Below, piece by piece: positions 37,610 through 46,031 of a stretch of 64,000 nucleotides of DNA. The DNA comes from Rheinheimera sp. (GTDB lineage: Bacteria > Pseudomonadota > Gammaproteobacteria > Enterobacterales > Alteromonadaceae). A program made the translations under genes and the position numbers. The notes beneath the pieces were generated by a model. That model saw only the letters and a list, made by a program, of their open reading frames with translations, was not told the DNA's origin and made no database searches. The stretch lies in NCBI GenBank assembly GCA_008015325.1, contig SSFI01000007.1, positions 1 through 64,000 of the forward strand. Direction: 5' to 3'. Position 1 is the first letter of the stretch; each line of letters starts with the position of its first letter.

Positions 37610-37785
37610 GTGGAAAAACTGTTTTCCACACACAGGAAGTAAAGAATAATAACAAGGGTCTGGCTGTCTACCCCTTCGTTTTTTCTTAATAAACATCATC
37701 TTAGCACCAAGCTGTCGTTTAGATTCGACGGTTCGATTGGTCGTGCAAAAAATTTCTTCACAGACATATTCACAAGATATCCACA
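37610..37785. promoter_or_regulatory. DnaA-box-like 9-mers and a dyad upstream of polA
   Basis: The 554-bp gap between cytochrome c5 and polA has no convincing ORF. It holds the dyad GTGGAAAA-ACTG-TTTTCCAC (37610-37629), which includes TTTTCCACA (37622-37630; fits TTWTNCACA), and ATATCCACA (37777-37785; one mismatch). DnaA control or a nearby origin is possible but two boxes are weak evidence. The gap must also hold both divergent promoters. Confidence 0.3.
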
Positions 37786-37862
37786 GCTCGGATCAACCTG
37801 TATCGCTGGTTGTCCGCCTGAGCTTGTGGCATCCTTGCTAAAATTTCTCCGGAGCTCCTGCT

Positions 37863-40658
37863 ATGCCGCAGATCCCTGCTGATCCACTGATCCTGGTTGA
37901 TGGTTCTTCTTACCTGTTTCGCGCTTATCATTCACCACCGCACCTGACTAATTCCCGCGGCGAAGCTACCGGCGCGATTTATGGTGTGGTCAACATGCTG
38001 AAAAGCCTGTTGCGCCAGTACAATCCGACTGAAATGGCCGTGGTGTTTGATGCTAAAGGCCCGACGTTCCGCAATGAAATGTATGCAGAATATAAAGCGC
38101 ACCGGCCACCGATGCCGGATGACTTGCGTAGCCAGATTGAGCCGTTACATCAAATTATCCAGGCGATGGGCTTGCCGTTGTTATGTGTATCCGGTGTCGA
38201 AGCGGACGATGTAATCGGCACGCTGGCCGCGTCGGCCAGTGCAGAGGGCCGGCATGTATTGATTTCGACCGGCGATAAAGACATGGCCCAGCTGGTCAAT
38301 GCGCATGTCACTTTGATCAACACCATGACGGACACCATCCTGGACCCGGACGGTGTAAAAGAAAAATTTGGTGTCGGACCCGAACTCATTATCGATTTTC
38401 TCGCCCTGATGGGTGACAAAGCTGACAACATCCCGGGCTTACCCGGCGTTGGCGAAAAAACCGCGCAGGCGTTGTTGCAGGGTATTGGCAGTATTGCAGA
38501 CCTGTACCAGCGACTGGACGACATCGCCGCACTGAATTTCCGCGGCAGTAAAACCATTGCGGATAAACTGCGCGAGCATCGCGCCCAGCTCGAGCTGTCT
38601 TATCAGCTGGCCACAATCAAAATTGATGTCGATTTGCCGCAGGCGTTTCACCAGTTACAAATCCAACCGGCGGCACTGCCCAAATTGGCCGAACTTTTTG
38701 CTTTGTGCGAGTTTAAACGCTGGCACAGCGAAGTTCTGACACAACAAAAACATAGCGCTGTGGACTCAACCACGGAGCCGCCACAAGCTCAACCTGAAGC
38801 CAGCCCAATGACGGCTGACACAGCGATTCCAGCTTCGGCAATTGACCGCAGTCAGTATCAAACAGTCCTGACCGAAGCAGATTTCCAGCAATTGCTGACA
38901 ACGATCACCCAAGCCCGGCTGGTCGCCTTTGATACCGAAACCACCAGCCTGGATTATATGCAGGCTGAGCTGGTCGGTATGTCCTTTGCGATAGCGCCGG
39001 GTCAGGCCTGGTATTTACCGGTTGGTCATGACTATCTGGGCGCTCCTGAGCAGCTGCCATTGCAGCAGGTGTTGAGTGCGTTAAAGCCCTGGCTGGAAGA
39101 TACGCAGGCGGCCAAAGTCGGCCAAAACCTCAAATATGACAAAAGCGTGCTTGCCCGTTATGACATTGAATTAAAAGGAATTGCTTTTGATACCATGCTG
39201 GAATCCTACACGCTGAATAGTGTGGCCGGCCGTCATGATATGGACAGTTTATCAGAGCGTCATCTGCAGCATCAGCCGATCGCCTTTGAAGACATCGCCG
39301 GCAAAGGCAGTAAACAACTGACGTTTAACCAGATCGAGCTGGAAAAAGCCGCCGAATACGCCGCCGAGGACGCCGATGTGACTTTGCAGCTGCATCTGGC
39401 GATGTGGCCGCAGCTGCAGCAGGCAACAGGACCGGCGCAAGTGTTCCGTGATATCGAAATGCCGCTGCTGAGTGTTCTGTCACGACTGGAACGCAACGGC
39501 GTATTGATTGACGCCGCGCTGCTTGGCAAACAAAGCGAATATCTGGCCGGGCGCATCAGCGAACTGGAAGCACAGGCACATCAGGTGGCCGGTAAAGTGT
39601 TTAATCTGTCCTCACCGAAGCAACTGCAGGAAATTTTATTCGACGAACAAAAACTGCCGGTACTGAAGAAAACGCCCACCGGCATACCTTCCACCGCTGA
39701 AGAAGTATTGGTTGAACTGGCGCAGCAATATGAATTGCCCCGGGTGATCATTGAGCACCGCAGCCTGACCAAACTTAAATCCACTTACACCGATAAGTTA
39801 CCGCAAAGCATCAATCCGCAAACCGGCCGGGTGCATACCTCTTATCACCAGGCAGTGGCGGCGACCGGCCGTTTAAGCTCGACCGAGCCTAATTTACAAA
39901 ATATTCCGATCCGCACCGAAGAAGGCCGGCGCATCCGGCAGGCGTTTATTGCACCTGCCGGCAAGAAAATTCTGGCGTTGGATTATTCACAGATTGAATT
40001 GCGCATTATGGCGCATCTGTCGCAGGACAAAGCACTGCTGGACGCATTCGCACACGGCCGCGATATCCACCGTGCGACTGCGGCGGAGGTGTTTGGTGTG
40101 CCGCTGGCAGAAGTCAGCAGCGAACAACGCCGGCGCGCCAAAGCAGTCAACTTTGGGCTGATTTACGGCATGTCAGCCTTTGGCCTGGCGCAACAGCTCG
40201 ATATCAGCCGCGGCGAAGCTCAGCATTACGTCGACACCTATTTTGCCCGTTTCCCCGGCGTGCTCGCTTATATGGAACGGACGCGGCAGCAGGCGCATGA
40301 GCTGGGTTATGTCGAAACCCTGTTCGGTCGGCGGCTTTATTTACCGGAGATCCAGAGTAAAAATATGGGGCGGCGCAAAGGTGCCGAGCGTGCCGCTATA
40401 AACGCACCAATGCAGGGCACTGCGGCCGATATTATCAAACGCGCCATGCTCAGCGTGGATGCTTACCTGCAGCAGCAGGATCCGGCCGGGATCCTGATGA
40501 TTATGCAGGTGCACGACGAATTGGTATTTGAAGTCAGCGAAACCGAATTGGTAAGGCATCAGGCAGCCCTGGTGCAGCTGATGCAGGATGCGGTACAACT
40601 GGACGTGCCATTGCTGGTTGAAGCCGGTTCTGGCGATAACTGGGATCAGGCACACTAG
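37863..40658 (+). CDS. polA: DNA polymerase I PolA
   Basis: 931 residues, full three-domain enzyme. The 5'-3' exonuclease (about 1-290) starts [16 protein letters not shown] and contains the [13 protein letters not shown] loop. The 3'-5' proofreading domain (about 345-520) keeps FDTETTSLD, so proofreading should be active. The polymerase domain has motif A ([13 protein letters not shown]), motif B ([17 protein letters not shown]) and motif C (VHDELVFE). It fills gaps in repair and removes RNA primers. A proline/threonine-rich linker near residues 300-330 joins the first two domains. Followed by a good terminator and then Spot 42. Confidence 0.97.
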   Translation: MPQIPADPLILVDGSSYLFRAYHSPPHLTNSRGEATGAIYGVVNMLKSLLRQYNPTEMAVVFDAKGPTFRNEMYAEYKAHRPPMPDDLRSQIEPLHQIIQAMGLPLLCVSGVEADDVIGTLAASASAEGRHVLISTGDKDMAQLVNAHVTLINTMTDTILDPDGVKEKFGVGPELIIDFLALMGDKADNIPGLPGVGEKTAQALLQGIGSIADLYQRLDDIAALNFRGSKTIADKLREHRAQLELSYQLATIKIDVDLPQAFHQLQIQPAALPKLAELFALCEFKRWHSEVLTQQKHSAVDSTTEPPQAQPEASPMTADTAIPASAIDRSQYQTVLTEADFQQLLTTITQARLVAFDTETTSLDYMQAELVGMSFAIAPGQAWYLPVGHDYLGAPEQLPLQQVLSALKPWLEDTQAAKVGQNLKYDKSVLARYDIELKGIAFDTMLESYTLNSVAGRHDMDSLSERHLQHQPIAFEDIAGKGSKQLTFNQIELEKAAEYAAEDADVTLQLHLAMWPQLQQATGPAQVFRDIEMPLLSVLSRLERNGVLIDAALLGKQSEYLAGRISELEAQAHQVAGKVFNLSSPKQLQEILFDEQKLPVLKKTPTGIPSTAEEVLVELAQQYELPRVIIEHRSLTKLKSTYTDKLPQSINPQTGRVHTSYHQAVAATGRLSSTEPNLQNIPIRTEEGRRIRQAFIAPAGKKILALDYSQIELRIMAHLSQDKALLDAFAHGRDIHRATAAEVFGVPLAEVSSEQRRRAKAVNFGLIYGMSAFGLAQQLDISRGEAQHYVDTYFARFPGVLAYMERTRQQAHELGYVETLFGRRLYLPEIQSKNMGRRKGAERAAINAPMQGTAADIIKRAMLSVDAYLQQQDPAGILMIMQVHDELVFEVSETELVRHQAALVQLMQDAVQLDVPLLVEAGSGDNWDQAH

Positions 40659-40762
40659 TAACCAGAAATTTATGAAATATTTCAGAGGGCTGCTGAACTT
40701 TCTGCAGACCTTTAACTCTGAGTAACTGTGAACATGTCCCGTTCCTGGTACGACACCCATTT

Positions 40763-40791
40763 AGCCCTGGCAATTCGCCGGGGCTTTTTTT
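40763..40791 (+). terminator. Intrinsic terminator of polA
   Basis: AGCCCTGGC-AATTC-GCCGGGGCT (9-bp stem with one G-U pair) followed by a run of seven T residues, about 105 bp after the polA stop. Confidence 0.88.
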
Positions 40792-40979
40792 GCATTTTTG
40801 TCGGGGGTATCTGCAACGGCAGCTTATGCCTGCACAGCCCGATGTAACGCGGTCAGCCCGCCTGCGCTAACAAAAGCTCAGCCACTCAGGCATTTTCAAG
40901 ATAAAAGGTTGTTTTATTACGAAATTAATCATCAAGGCGAAGAAAACAACATAAATTGTAGTTTTATTACAGAAATAGC

Positions 40980-41007
40980 TTGCTTTTTAAACCGCGATGG
41001 GTAGAAT
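40980..41007 (+). promoter_or_regulatory. Sigma-70 promoter of Spot 42 RNA
   Basis: -35 TTGCTT (40980-40985), a 16-bp spacer, and -10 TAGAAT (41002-41007), with the RNA start GTAGGG seven bases further on. In E. coli this promoter is repressed by CRP-cAMP; I could not confirm a CRP site here. Confidence 0.75.
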
Positions 41008-41014
41008 CGAAAAC

Positions 41015-41131
41015 GTAGGGTACAGAGGTAAGATGTTCTATCTTTCAGTAGTCTCAGGCGTTAGTCGTTGATTCTACATAGAAAGTAGGCTTATTTAGCC
41101 GCCCCACTGCTTGCAGTGGGGCGTTTTTTTT
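41015..41131 (+). ncRNA. spf: Spot 42 small regulatory RNA
   Basis: The first 34 nt (GTAGGGTACAGAGGTAAGAT, then GTTCTATCTTTCAG) are, as I recall the sequence, identical to E. coli Spot 42, including its main unstructured target-pairing region. The terminator CGCCCCACTGC-TT-GCAGTGGGGCG plus nine T residues has the same TTTAGCCGCCCC entry as in E. coli. The middle (about 41049-41093) is different in sequence. Position between polA and engB is the conserved one. Spot 42 works with Hfq to repress secondary-carbon and central-metabolism mRNAs when glucose is present. Confidence 0.96.
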
Positions 41132-41173
41132 TGCTTTTTTCTGAAAATTAATTAGATTTTTTAGAGTAAATAC

Positions 41174-41201
41174 TTCAAACAATGAAAAATTGCTGTATAA
41201 T
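41174..41201 (+). promoter_or_regulatory. Strong sigma-70 promoter without a downstream gene
   Basis: -35 TTCAAA (41174-41179), 16-bp spacer, and a perfect -10 TATAAT (41196-41201), just 43 bp after the Spot 42 terminator. It points into non-coding DNA that ends at the convergent engB gene. Confidence 0.6.
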
Positions 41202-41207
41202 GGGCCT

Positions 41208-41306
41208 GTCTTCTTCGTAAGACACCCTGTTGATTTGAAATTTATTGAATAGCTTCTCCCCGTTTGCTATACCGGCAATTCTCTGAACTGCCAGTTTTTT
41301 CTTTTT
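41208..41306 (+). ncRNA. Candidate small RNA directly downstream of Spot 42
   Basis: A predicted transcript of about 99 nt from the TATAAT promoter to a terminator-like hairpin (GGCA-A-TTC-TCT-GAA-C-TGCC at 41274-41292, with one A/C mismatch) followed by TTTTTTCTTTTT. A 5' hairpin GTCTT-CTTCGT-AAGAC lies near 41209-41224. A CTTCTCCCCGT segment between the hairpins is a possible single-stranded pairing region. No ORF with a ribosome site is present. I recall that some Vibrionaceae carry a second small RNA in the spf-engB interval; whether this one is related is unknown. Confidence 0.45.
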
Positions 41307-41431
41307 GGGGTATTGCTGACAGCAAAAAAGACAACACTGTGTTTCAGTGAATGAATTTGAACGAGATTCAAAAAGTGGACTCAGGATCTGGTCAACGCAA
41401 CCAGACCCCGCCGCAACTCAGTTGTTTGCCT

Positions 41432-42082
41432 TTATTCGACATCAATTTCCGGATTGGTTTCGCCACTAAACCAACGATCCAGCACTTGCTCCAGTTCAGC
41501 CAAGCCAATTTTATTTAATGAACTGAACGCTTCAACAGTCACATCCCCCATAAAAGCCAAAGATGCTTCACGCACTTCCAGCACAGTCTTTTTGCGCGGG
41601 CCTGGGCTTAGTTTGTCCGCCTTGGTCAACAGAATAAGCACAGACAAGCCGGATTGAACCGCCCAGTGCACCAACTGCTGATCCAAATCTTTCAGTGGAT
41701 GGCGGATATCCATCAACACCACGATGCCTTTCAGGCTTTGACGTTTCATCAGATATTCACTGAGCGACTTCTGCCATTTCTCTTTGACTTCCAGCGGCAC
41801 TTTAGCAAAACCATAGCCTGGTAAATCGATCAGCCTTTTGTTTTCAGCAAGGTGAAAGGTGTTGATGAGCTGGGTGCGGCCCGGTGTTTTACTGGTGCGG
41901 GCTAAACTATTTTGCCGGGTCAGCGTATTTAGTGCACTGGACTTGCCGGCATTGGAGCGTCCGGCGAACGCCACTTCAATGCCAGAATCATCCGGCAAAG
42001 CCCGGATATCGGGGGCGCTGGTCAGAAATCTCGTTTGCTGGTAGTTAAATATTGCTTTGTACACATCATACTCCGGACTCAA
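41432..42082 (-). CDS. engB: Ribosome biogenesis GTPase EngB (YihA/YsxC)
   Basis: 216 residues. GTPase motifs: [14 protein letters not shown] (G1, about residue 41), a conserved threonine in [14 protein letters not shown] (G2), [12 protein letters not shown] (G3), [10 protein letters not shown] (G4) and [10 protein letters not shown] (G5). Essential in many bacteria for 50S subunit assembly. Start, length and position after polA-spf on the opposite strand match the conserved arrangement. The start [20 protein letters not shown] is family-typical. Confidence 0.95.
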   Translation of the reverse strand: MSPEYDVYKAIFNYQQTRFLTSAPDIRALPDDSGIEVAFAGRSNAGKSSALNTLTRQNSLARTSKTPGRTQLINTFHLAENKRLIDLPGYGFAKVPLEVKEKWQKSLSEYLMKRQSLKGIVVLMDIRHPLKDLDQQLVHWAVQSGLSVLILLTKADKLSPGPRKKTVLEVREASLAFMGDVTVEAFSSLNKIGLAELEQVLDRWFSGETNPEIDVE

Positions 42083-42236
42083 ATTTGGCTATAGTTTAGC
42101 GGAAATCAATAATCTGCATAAGTATTGGGATTTTCTATCAGCAGGTTTCGTGTAAAATAGGCATAAAAAATAGGGTTATTATCTTCTAAGCCTGTTGCAA
42201 GTTGGGCAGGGTCACGCAGAACAGAGACAATTAAAC

Positions 42237-42863
42237 ATGAGAAAAATTGCAATTCCATTCATGCTTTTATTAGGGCTGGCCGGTCAGGCAGCTGCGGTTG
42301 AGGGCAATGTTGAAGCAGGTAAAGCGAAATCCGCTACCTGTGCTGCTTGTCACGGACCAGATGGTAACAGCCCAACGGATATGTATCCAAAGATCGCCGG
42401 GCAACATGCCGGCTATATCTATAAACAGTTAAAAGACTTCAAACAAGGCGCAGCGACAGGCGGTAAAGAAGGTCGTAGCAATGCGGTAATGGCTGGTATG
42501 GTCGCAGCGTTGTCTGACGAAGATATGAAAGATTTGTCAGCCTACTTTGCTTCTCAGACCATGAAATCTGGCACCACGCCGGAAGATGTAGTTGAAGCGG
42601 GCCAGAAATTATTCCGCGCCGGTGATATGCAACGTGGCATCCCAGCCTGTATTGCTTGCCACGGCCCACGTGGTGTAGGCCACAGTCTGGCAGGTTTCCC
42701 GAAAATTTCTTTCCAGCATGCCGCTTATATCAAAACGCAGCTGGAAGCCTTTCGTGCCGGCACCCGTGCTAATGACCTGAACGGTATGATGCGTGACACT
42801 GCGCACAAACTGACCGATAAAGACATCGAAGTCCTGTCAAAATATCTGGGTGGCTTGCACTAA
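42237..42863 (+). CDS. Diheme cytochrome c4
   Basis: 208 residues from the ATG at 42237 (MRKIAIPFMLLLGLAGQAAA), which gives a clean signal peptide; an upstream in-frame extension is rejected. Two tandem cytochrome domains each carry a heme motif (CAACH near residue 36, CIACH near 140) and an axial methionine (NAVMAGMVAAL; LNGMMRDTAHKL). It passes electrons in the periplasm to terminal oxidases. Divergent from engB, as in Pseudomonas and Shewanella relatives, and closed by a strong terminator. Confidence 0.93.
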   Translation: MRKIAIPFMLLLGLAGQAAAVEGNVEAGKAKSATCAACHGPDGNSPTDMYPKIAGQHAGYIYKQLKDFKQGAATGGKEGRSNAVMAGMVAALSDEDMKDLSAYFASQTMKSGTTPEDVVEAGQKLFRAGDMQRGIPACIACHGPRGVGHSLAGFPKISFQHAAYIKTQLEAFRAGTRANDLNGMMRDTAHKLTDKDIEVLSKYLGGLH

Positions 42864-42880
42864 TATCTGACAGCACCATA

Positions 42881-42909
42881 AAAAAACCGGAGTCCGCTCC
42901 GGTTTTTTT
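42881..42909 (+). terminator. Intrinsic terminator of the cytochrome c4 gene
   Basis: AAAAAACCGGAG-TCCG-CTCCGG followed by TTTTTTT; the A-tract and U-tract make it usable from both sides. Confidence 0.92.
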
Positions 42910-42927
42910 ATTTTCCACCATCTCAAT

Positions 42928-42947
42928 TTGTGAGATATCTCTCACAA
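42928..42947. promoter_or_regulatory. UvrY/GacA-type palindrome upstream of the Csr RNA
   Basis: TTGTGAGA-TATC-TCTCACAA has perfect 8-bp arms and closely matches the UvrY/GacA upstream activating sequence (TGTGAGAGATCTCTTACA in E. coli). It is centred about 180 bp before the predicted RNA start, the usual distance for the UvrY site at E. coli csrB and csrC. Confidence 0.7.
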
Positions 42948-43115
42948 GACATGTGCGAATAAAACCCAAAACAGATCAGAAATAACCGACAATTTGTCGT
43001 ATTTAGCCGGGCAAATAACTGAATTTATTTGACATTAATTTTTGGTTCATTTTTTTTCTGATTTTTTTTTAATCACAGTATTGCCATTCCGGTCAATCAG
43101 AGTAAATTAAATCCC

Positions 43116-43411
43116 GTTACTTTTAGTAACAACTCGACAAAACGGAAGTTTTGCATGGAAAGCAGCAGTGCTTTAGTACATTTGAAAGGACATCGTCACT
43201 GATGTCGGCGTTATTAACGCAAGCCCCACGGAAGACGAAAAAAGTATTGGGACGATCGCGAATAACAATTTCTGCACGGAAGCGACGCAACAATATACGG
43301 AAACTGCTCAGACAGGGTGTCTGCCACAGTTAGGATGACATAACAAAATTCAGTGCTGCTTGCACAAACTTTCAGACGGCGATGGCTTCAGGTTATCGCC
43401 GTTTTGTTTTT
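43116..43411 (+). ncRNA. CsrB/CsrC-family CsrA-sequestering RNA
   Basis: No credible protein gene fills the 650 bp between cytochrome c4 and yihI, but about 300 nt contain eight GGA triplets within 200 nt (at 43144, 43157, 43188, 43230, 43250, 43278, 43299 and 43333), several as CACGGAAG or TACGGAAA. A 5' hairpin (GTTACT-TTT-AGTAAC, 43116-43130), a possible promoter (TTGCCA-N16-TAAATT, 43081-43108) and a terminator (ACGGCGAT...ATCGCCGT then TTTGTTTTT, 43376-43411) frame it. E. coli csrC lies in the same place, between engB and yihI. Such RNAs titrate the translational regulator CsrA. Confidence 0.75.
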
Positions 43412-43514
43412 CTACGCGCTCCATTGCGCACTTCAATGAACTGTTGCGGAGAAAGCCTTGGGCTTTCTGGCAAAATCTGGTTAAAATACGCGCCCTTTTC
43501 TACAGGTACAGACC

Positions 43515-44084
43515 ATGACACGCATCAAAAAGTCCCGCACGACAGGCCCGATCGGCAGCCGCCACAAACCCGCCGCCGAAGCACGGCAAACGCGCGAGCG
43601 TCCGGTCGAGACCAAGAAAAAAGGCGCTGGGTTAAAATCCGGCAGCCGCAACGCTCCGCAGCAGGAAAAACCTCAGCACAGCGGTCAGATTAATAAAGAT
43701 CCGCGCCATGGCAGTAAAAAGCCCATCGCCTTGCATGGCAATGAGACTGAGCAGCAAATGCTGCAACAAATGGCCGATTTCAAGCCCAAGGCGCAGCTGG
43801 CCAAAGTCAAAATTGCACCACTACCACCTGAGCAGGAACTTGCTGCGCTGGAGCAGGATGAAAAACTGCTGGCCCTGGTTGAACGCGTTGAAAACGGCGA
43901 AATTCTGACAGGTAAAGATGCGAAGTATTTCAACAGTAAAACCGCCCGTCATGCGGAGTTACTGACCTTGTTGGGTCTGGATGATGAGGAAGTGTCAGAC
44001 GAAACCGAACAGCAAGATGAAGAGCTGGATCCGCTGGCACAATTTGAACGTACTGATTGGCGTAAAGACTTATTAGGCGAATAA
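43515..44084 (+). CDS. yihI: Der GTPase-activating protein YihI
   Basis: 189 residues. A basic, disordered N-terminal third (MTRIKKSRTTGPIGSRHKPA, with KKKGAGLKSGSRN) is followed by an acidic helical domain with the family block KLLALVERVENGEILTGKDAKYF and a glutamate-rich C-terminus. YihI binds and stimulates the ribosome-assembly GTPase Der. Position after the csrC-like RNA and before hemN is conserved with E. coli. Followed at 4 bp by the DUF2489 gene. Confidence 0.92.
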   Translation: MTRIKKSRTTGPIGSRHKPAAEARQTRERPVETKKKGAGLKSGSRNAPQQEKPQHSGQINKDPRHGSKKPIALHGNETEQQMLQQMADFKPKAQLAKVKIAPLPPEQELAALEQDEKLLALVERVENGEILTGKDAKYFNSKTARHAELLTLLGLDDEEVSDETEQQDEELDPLAQFERTDWRKDLLGE

Positions 44085-44088
44085 CTTG

Positions 44089-44559
44089 ATGACGATTTGG
44101 TGGGGATTGCTGGCGCTGGGTGTGTTAATTGTCAGCGCTTTGGCTTTTTATCTGGGCCGCTTGTTGTCGCAACTGCAAAAGCAAAAGCTGCAGCAACAAC
44201 AGGCACAGGCTGAGCAACAACGTAAACAGGCTGAACATCAGCAATATCTGCTGGACAGTATTATGTTGATTGGCCAGGCCACGCTGGAAGACCAGTGTGA
44301 GTTATCCGAAGCCGGTCTGCGCATCTGGGTGTTACTGGAAAACCTGCAACCTGAATTGGCTCAGGCCTGCCGTTACCCCGGCTTGTTTGCTATGTATGAC
44401 TGCGTCAAGGCGATGCCGACGCACGAAGCTCGTAAGGCTCTGGACAAAAAAGAGCTGCGCCATCTCGATCACATCCGCCAGCAAACAGAAATTCAGCTGG
44501 CCGCATCTATCAAACAGGATATCCGCCAGTTGCTGGAAATTTTAAAACCAGTGCACTAA
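44089..44559 (+). CDS. DUF2489 membrane-anchored protein
   Basis: 156 residues from the ATG at 44089, four bases after the yihI stop. One N-terminal transmembrane helix (WWGLLALGVLIVSALAFYLG) is followed by a glutamine-rich coiled coil (about 30-55) and a helical domain with DQCELSEAGLRIWVLLENL. This pattern matches DUF2489, often found between yihI and hemN in Alteromonadales and Vibrio. Function unknown; a topology with the soluble part in the cytoplasm is inferred. Confidence 0.85.
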   Translation: MTIWWGLLALGVLIVSALAFYLGRLLSQLQKQKLQQQQAQAEQQRKQAEHQQYLLDSIMLIGQATLEDQCELSEAGLRIWVLLENLQPELAQACRYPGLFAMYDCVKAMPTHEARKALDKKELRHLDHIRQQTEIQLAASIKQDIRQLLEILKPVH

Positions 44560-44591
44560 AACCGCTCCTTTAAAACCAGCTCTATAAAACG

Positions 44592-44615
44592 AAAAGCCGC
44601 AACACTGCGGCTTTT
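44592..44615. terminator. Bidirectional terminator
   Basis: AAAAGCCGC-AACACT-GCGGCTTTT between the convergent DUF2489 and amidohydrolase genes; symmetric A/T flanks serve both strands. Confidence 0.82.
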
Positions 44616-44631
44616 ATGTTGCTGCTATCCG

Positions 44632-45912
44632 TTACTGCTTATAGACCTTGCCGGCTTTCATCACAAAACTGACTTTGCCCATCACACTGATATCCTGCAG
44701 CGGGTTGCCCGGCACCGCAATAATATCGGCCATTTTGCCGGCTTTCAGGCTACCGAGGCTTTGCTCCATCTGCAGCAAGCGCGCGCCTTCAATAGTCGCA
44801 CTTAAGATCGCCTGATGCGCCGACATGCCGCCTTCGGTCATATAGACAAATTCGCGCCAGTTGTCGCCGTGCATACCGACGCCGGCATCAGTACCGAAGG
44901 CGATTTTCACCCCGGCTTTTTGTGCTTTGCTAAAAGTCGCCTGAATTAAAGGACCGATAGTGGCCGCTTTTAACCGCACCATTTCCGGGAAATAACCCGG
45001 CTCTTTAGCTTTTTCCGCGACAAACTTACCAGCGCTGATGGTCGGCACAAAATAAGTGCCGTGCTGTTTCATCAGCTTGATAGTGTTATCGTCCATAAAA
45101 GTGCCGTGTTCAATCGAGGTGACACCGGCTTTAATCGCCCGCTCCATGCCCTCTTTGCCATGCGCGTGAACCGCAACCGTGAAGCCATAATCTTTCGCCG
45201 TGCTGACAATAGCCGCCAGTTCTTCGTCGCTGAACTGGGCGTTCATGCCACTTTTAGCCACGCTGAGCACACCACCGGTCGCGGTGATTTTGATGAGGTC
45301 GGCACCTTCTTTATAGCGTTGCCGTACGGCTTTACGCGCATCATCCGGCCCGTTAATGACACCATCGTCCGGGCCAGGGTCACCCATCCGCAGATAAGCC
45401 ACGCCATTGGTCGGGTCGGCGTGACCGCCGGTGGTCGCAATCGATTTACCCGCGGTGAAAATACGCGGGCCTTTGGTGTAACCGGCGTTAATGGCTTTAC
45501 GCAGTGCCGTGCTGATCAGATGGCTGTCGCCCAATTCCCGCACCGTGGTAAAACCGGCCAGCAGCGTTTTTTCCGCATAAGTAGCGCCACGCAGCGCCAC
45601 ATCGGCCTCGTTCATACTGAAGCCTTCACTATAAGCCGCCGGACTACTTTGATAGGAAAAATGCGTATGCATATCCATCAGGCCCGGCAGTACTGTTTGC
45701 CTGGATAAGTCAATCAGGGTGTCTGTGGCGGCAGGCTGACGAAAACCGGCTTCAATGGCTTTGATCTGGTCGTTTTCAATCACCAGCGTTTGTTTTTGCA
45801 GAATTTGTTCGCCTTCAGCGGTGATCACGGTACCGGCGTGGATCAATGTCGCCGCCTGACCGGCCAGCGGTAACAAACCGGCCAGCAGCATTGCAGTGGT
45901 TATTTTGTTCAT
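44632..45912 (-). CDS. Secreted amidohydrolase (imidazolonepropionase-like/Xaa-Pro dipeptidase type)
   Basis: 426 residues with a signal peptide ([20 protein letters not shown]). TIM-barrel metal ligands are in [14 protein letters not shown] (HxH), [29 protein letters not shown] and [15 protein letters not shown]. This is the set seen in the amidohydrolase family that includes Xaa-Pro dipeptidases and related exported peptidase-like enzymes. The exact substrate cannot be read from sequence. Single gene on the minus strand, lying between the yihI unit and hemN, where E. coli has nothing similar. Confidence 0.87.
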   Translation of the reverse strand: MNKITTAMLLAGLLPLAGQAATLIHAGTVITAEGEQILQKQTLVIENDQIKAIEAGFRQPAATDTLIDLSRQTVLPGLMDMHTHFSYQSSPAAYSEGFSMNEADVALRGATYAEKTLLAGFTTVRELGDSHLISTALRKAINAGYTKGPRIFTAGKSIATTGGHADPTNGVAYLRMGDPGPDDGVINGPDDARKAVRQRYKEGADLIKITATGGVLSVAKSGMNAQFSDEELAAIVSTAKDYGFTVAVHAHGKEGMERAIKAGVTSIEHGTFMDDNTIKLMKQHGTYFVPTISAGKFVAEKAKEPGYFPEMVRLKAATIGPLIQATFSKAQKAGVKIAFGTDAGVGMHGDNWREFVYMTEGGMSAHQAILSATIEGARLLQMEQSLGSLKAGKMADIIAVPGNPLQDISVMGKVSFVMKAGKVYKQ

Positions 45913-45961
45913 TATTGTTCCCGGGTTATGAGGCTTGGCCTCTTATTGAAAGTCCAATCTG

Positions 45962-45975
45962 TTGTGTTGGATCAA
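45962..45975 (+). promoter_or_regulatory. FNR-like half-conserved site upstream of hemN
   Basis: TTGTG-TTGG-ATCAA resembles the FNR consensus TTGAT-N4-ATCAA, with one perfect and one poor half, centred about 63 bp before the hemN start. FNR control of hemN is known in other gammaproteobacteria. Weak on sequence alone. Confidence 0.3.
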
Positions 45976-46031
45976 TATGCACTTCAACACAGTCTTTATA
46001 CTGATGCCATTTCCGCTGTGGCAGATGCGAT

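Noticed and set aside
37610..37785. Replication origin near polA
   Set aside because: Only two DnaA-like boxes and no AT-rich unwinding repeats or origin-linked genes; kept only as a weak regulatory note.
41310..41330. TTGCT-GAC-AGCAA hairpin as an engB terminator
   Set aside because: On the minus strand the U-run comes before the stem rather than after it.
43151..43333. Basic ORF of up to 60 residues (or 43 from the ATG at 43202) inside the GGA-rich region
   Set aside because: Its CGG-AAG codons are the GGA motifs of the Csr-type RNA. Synteny with csrC, the UvrY-like box and the terminator favour a non-coding RNA.
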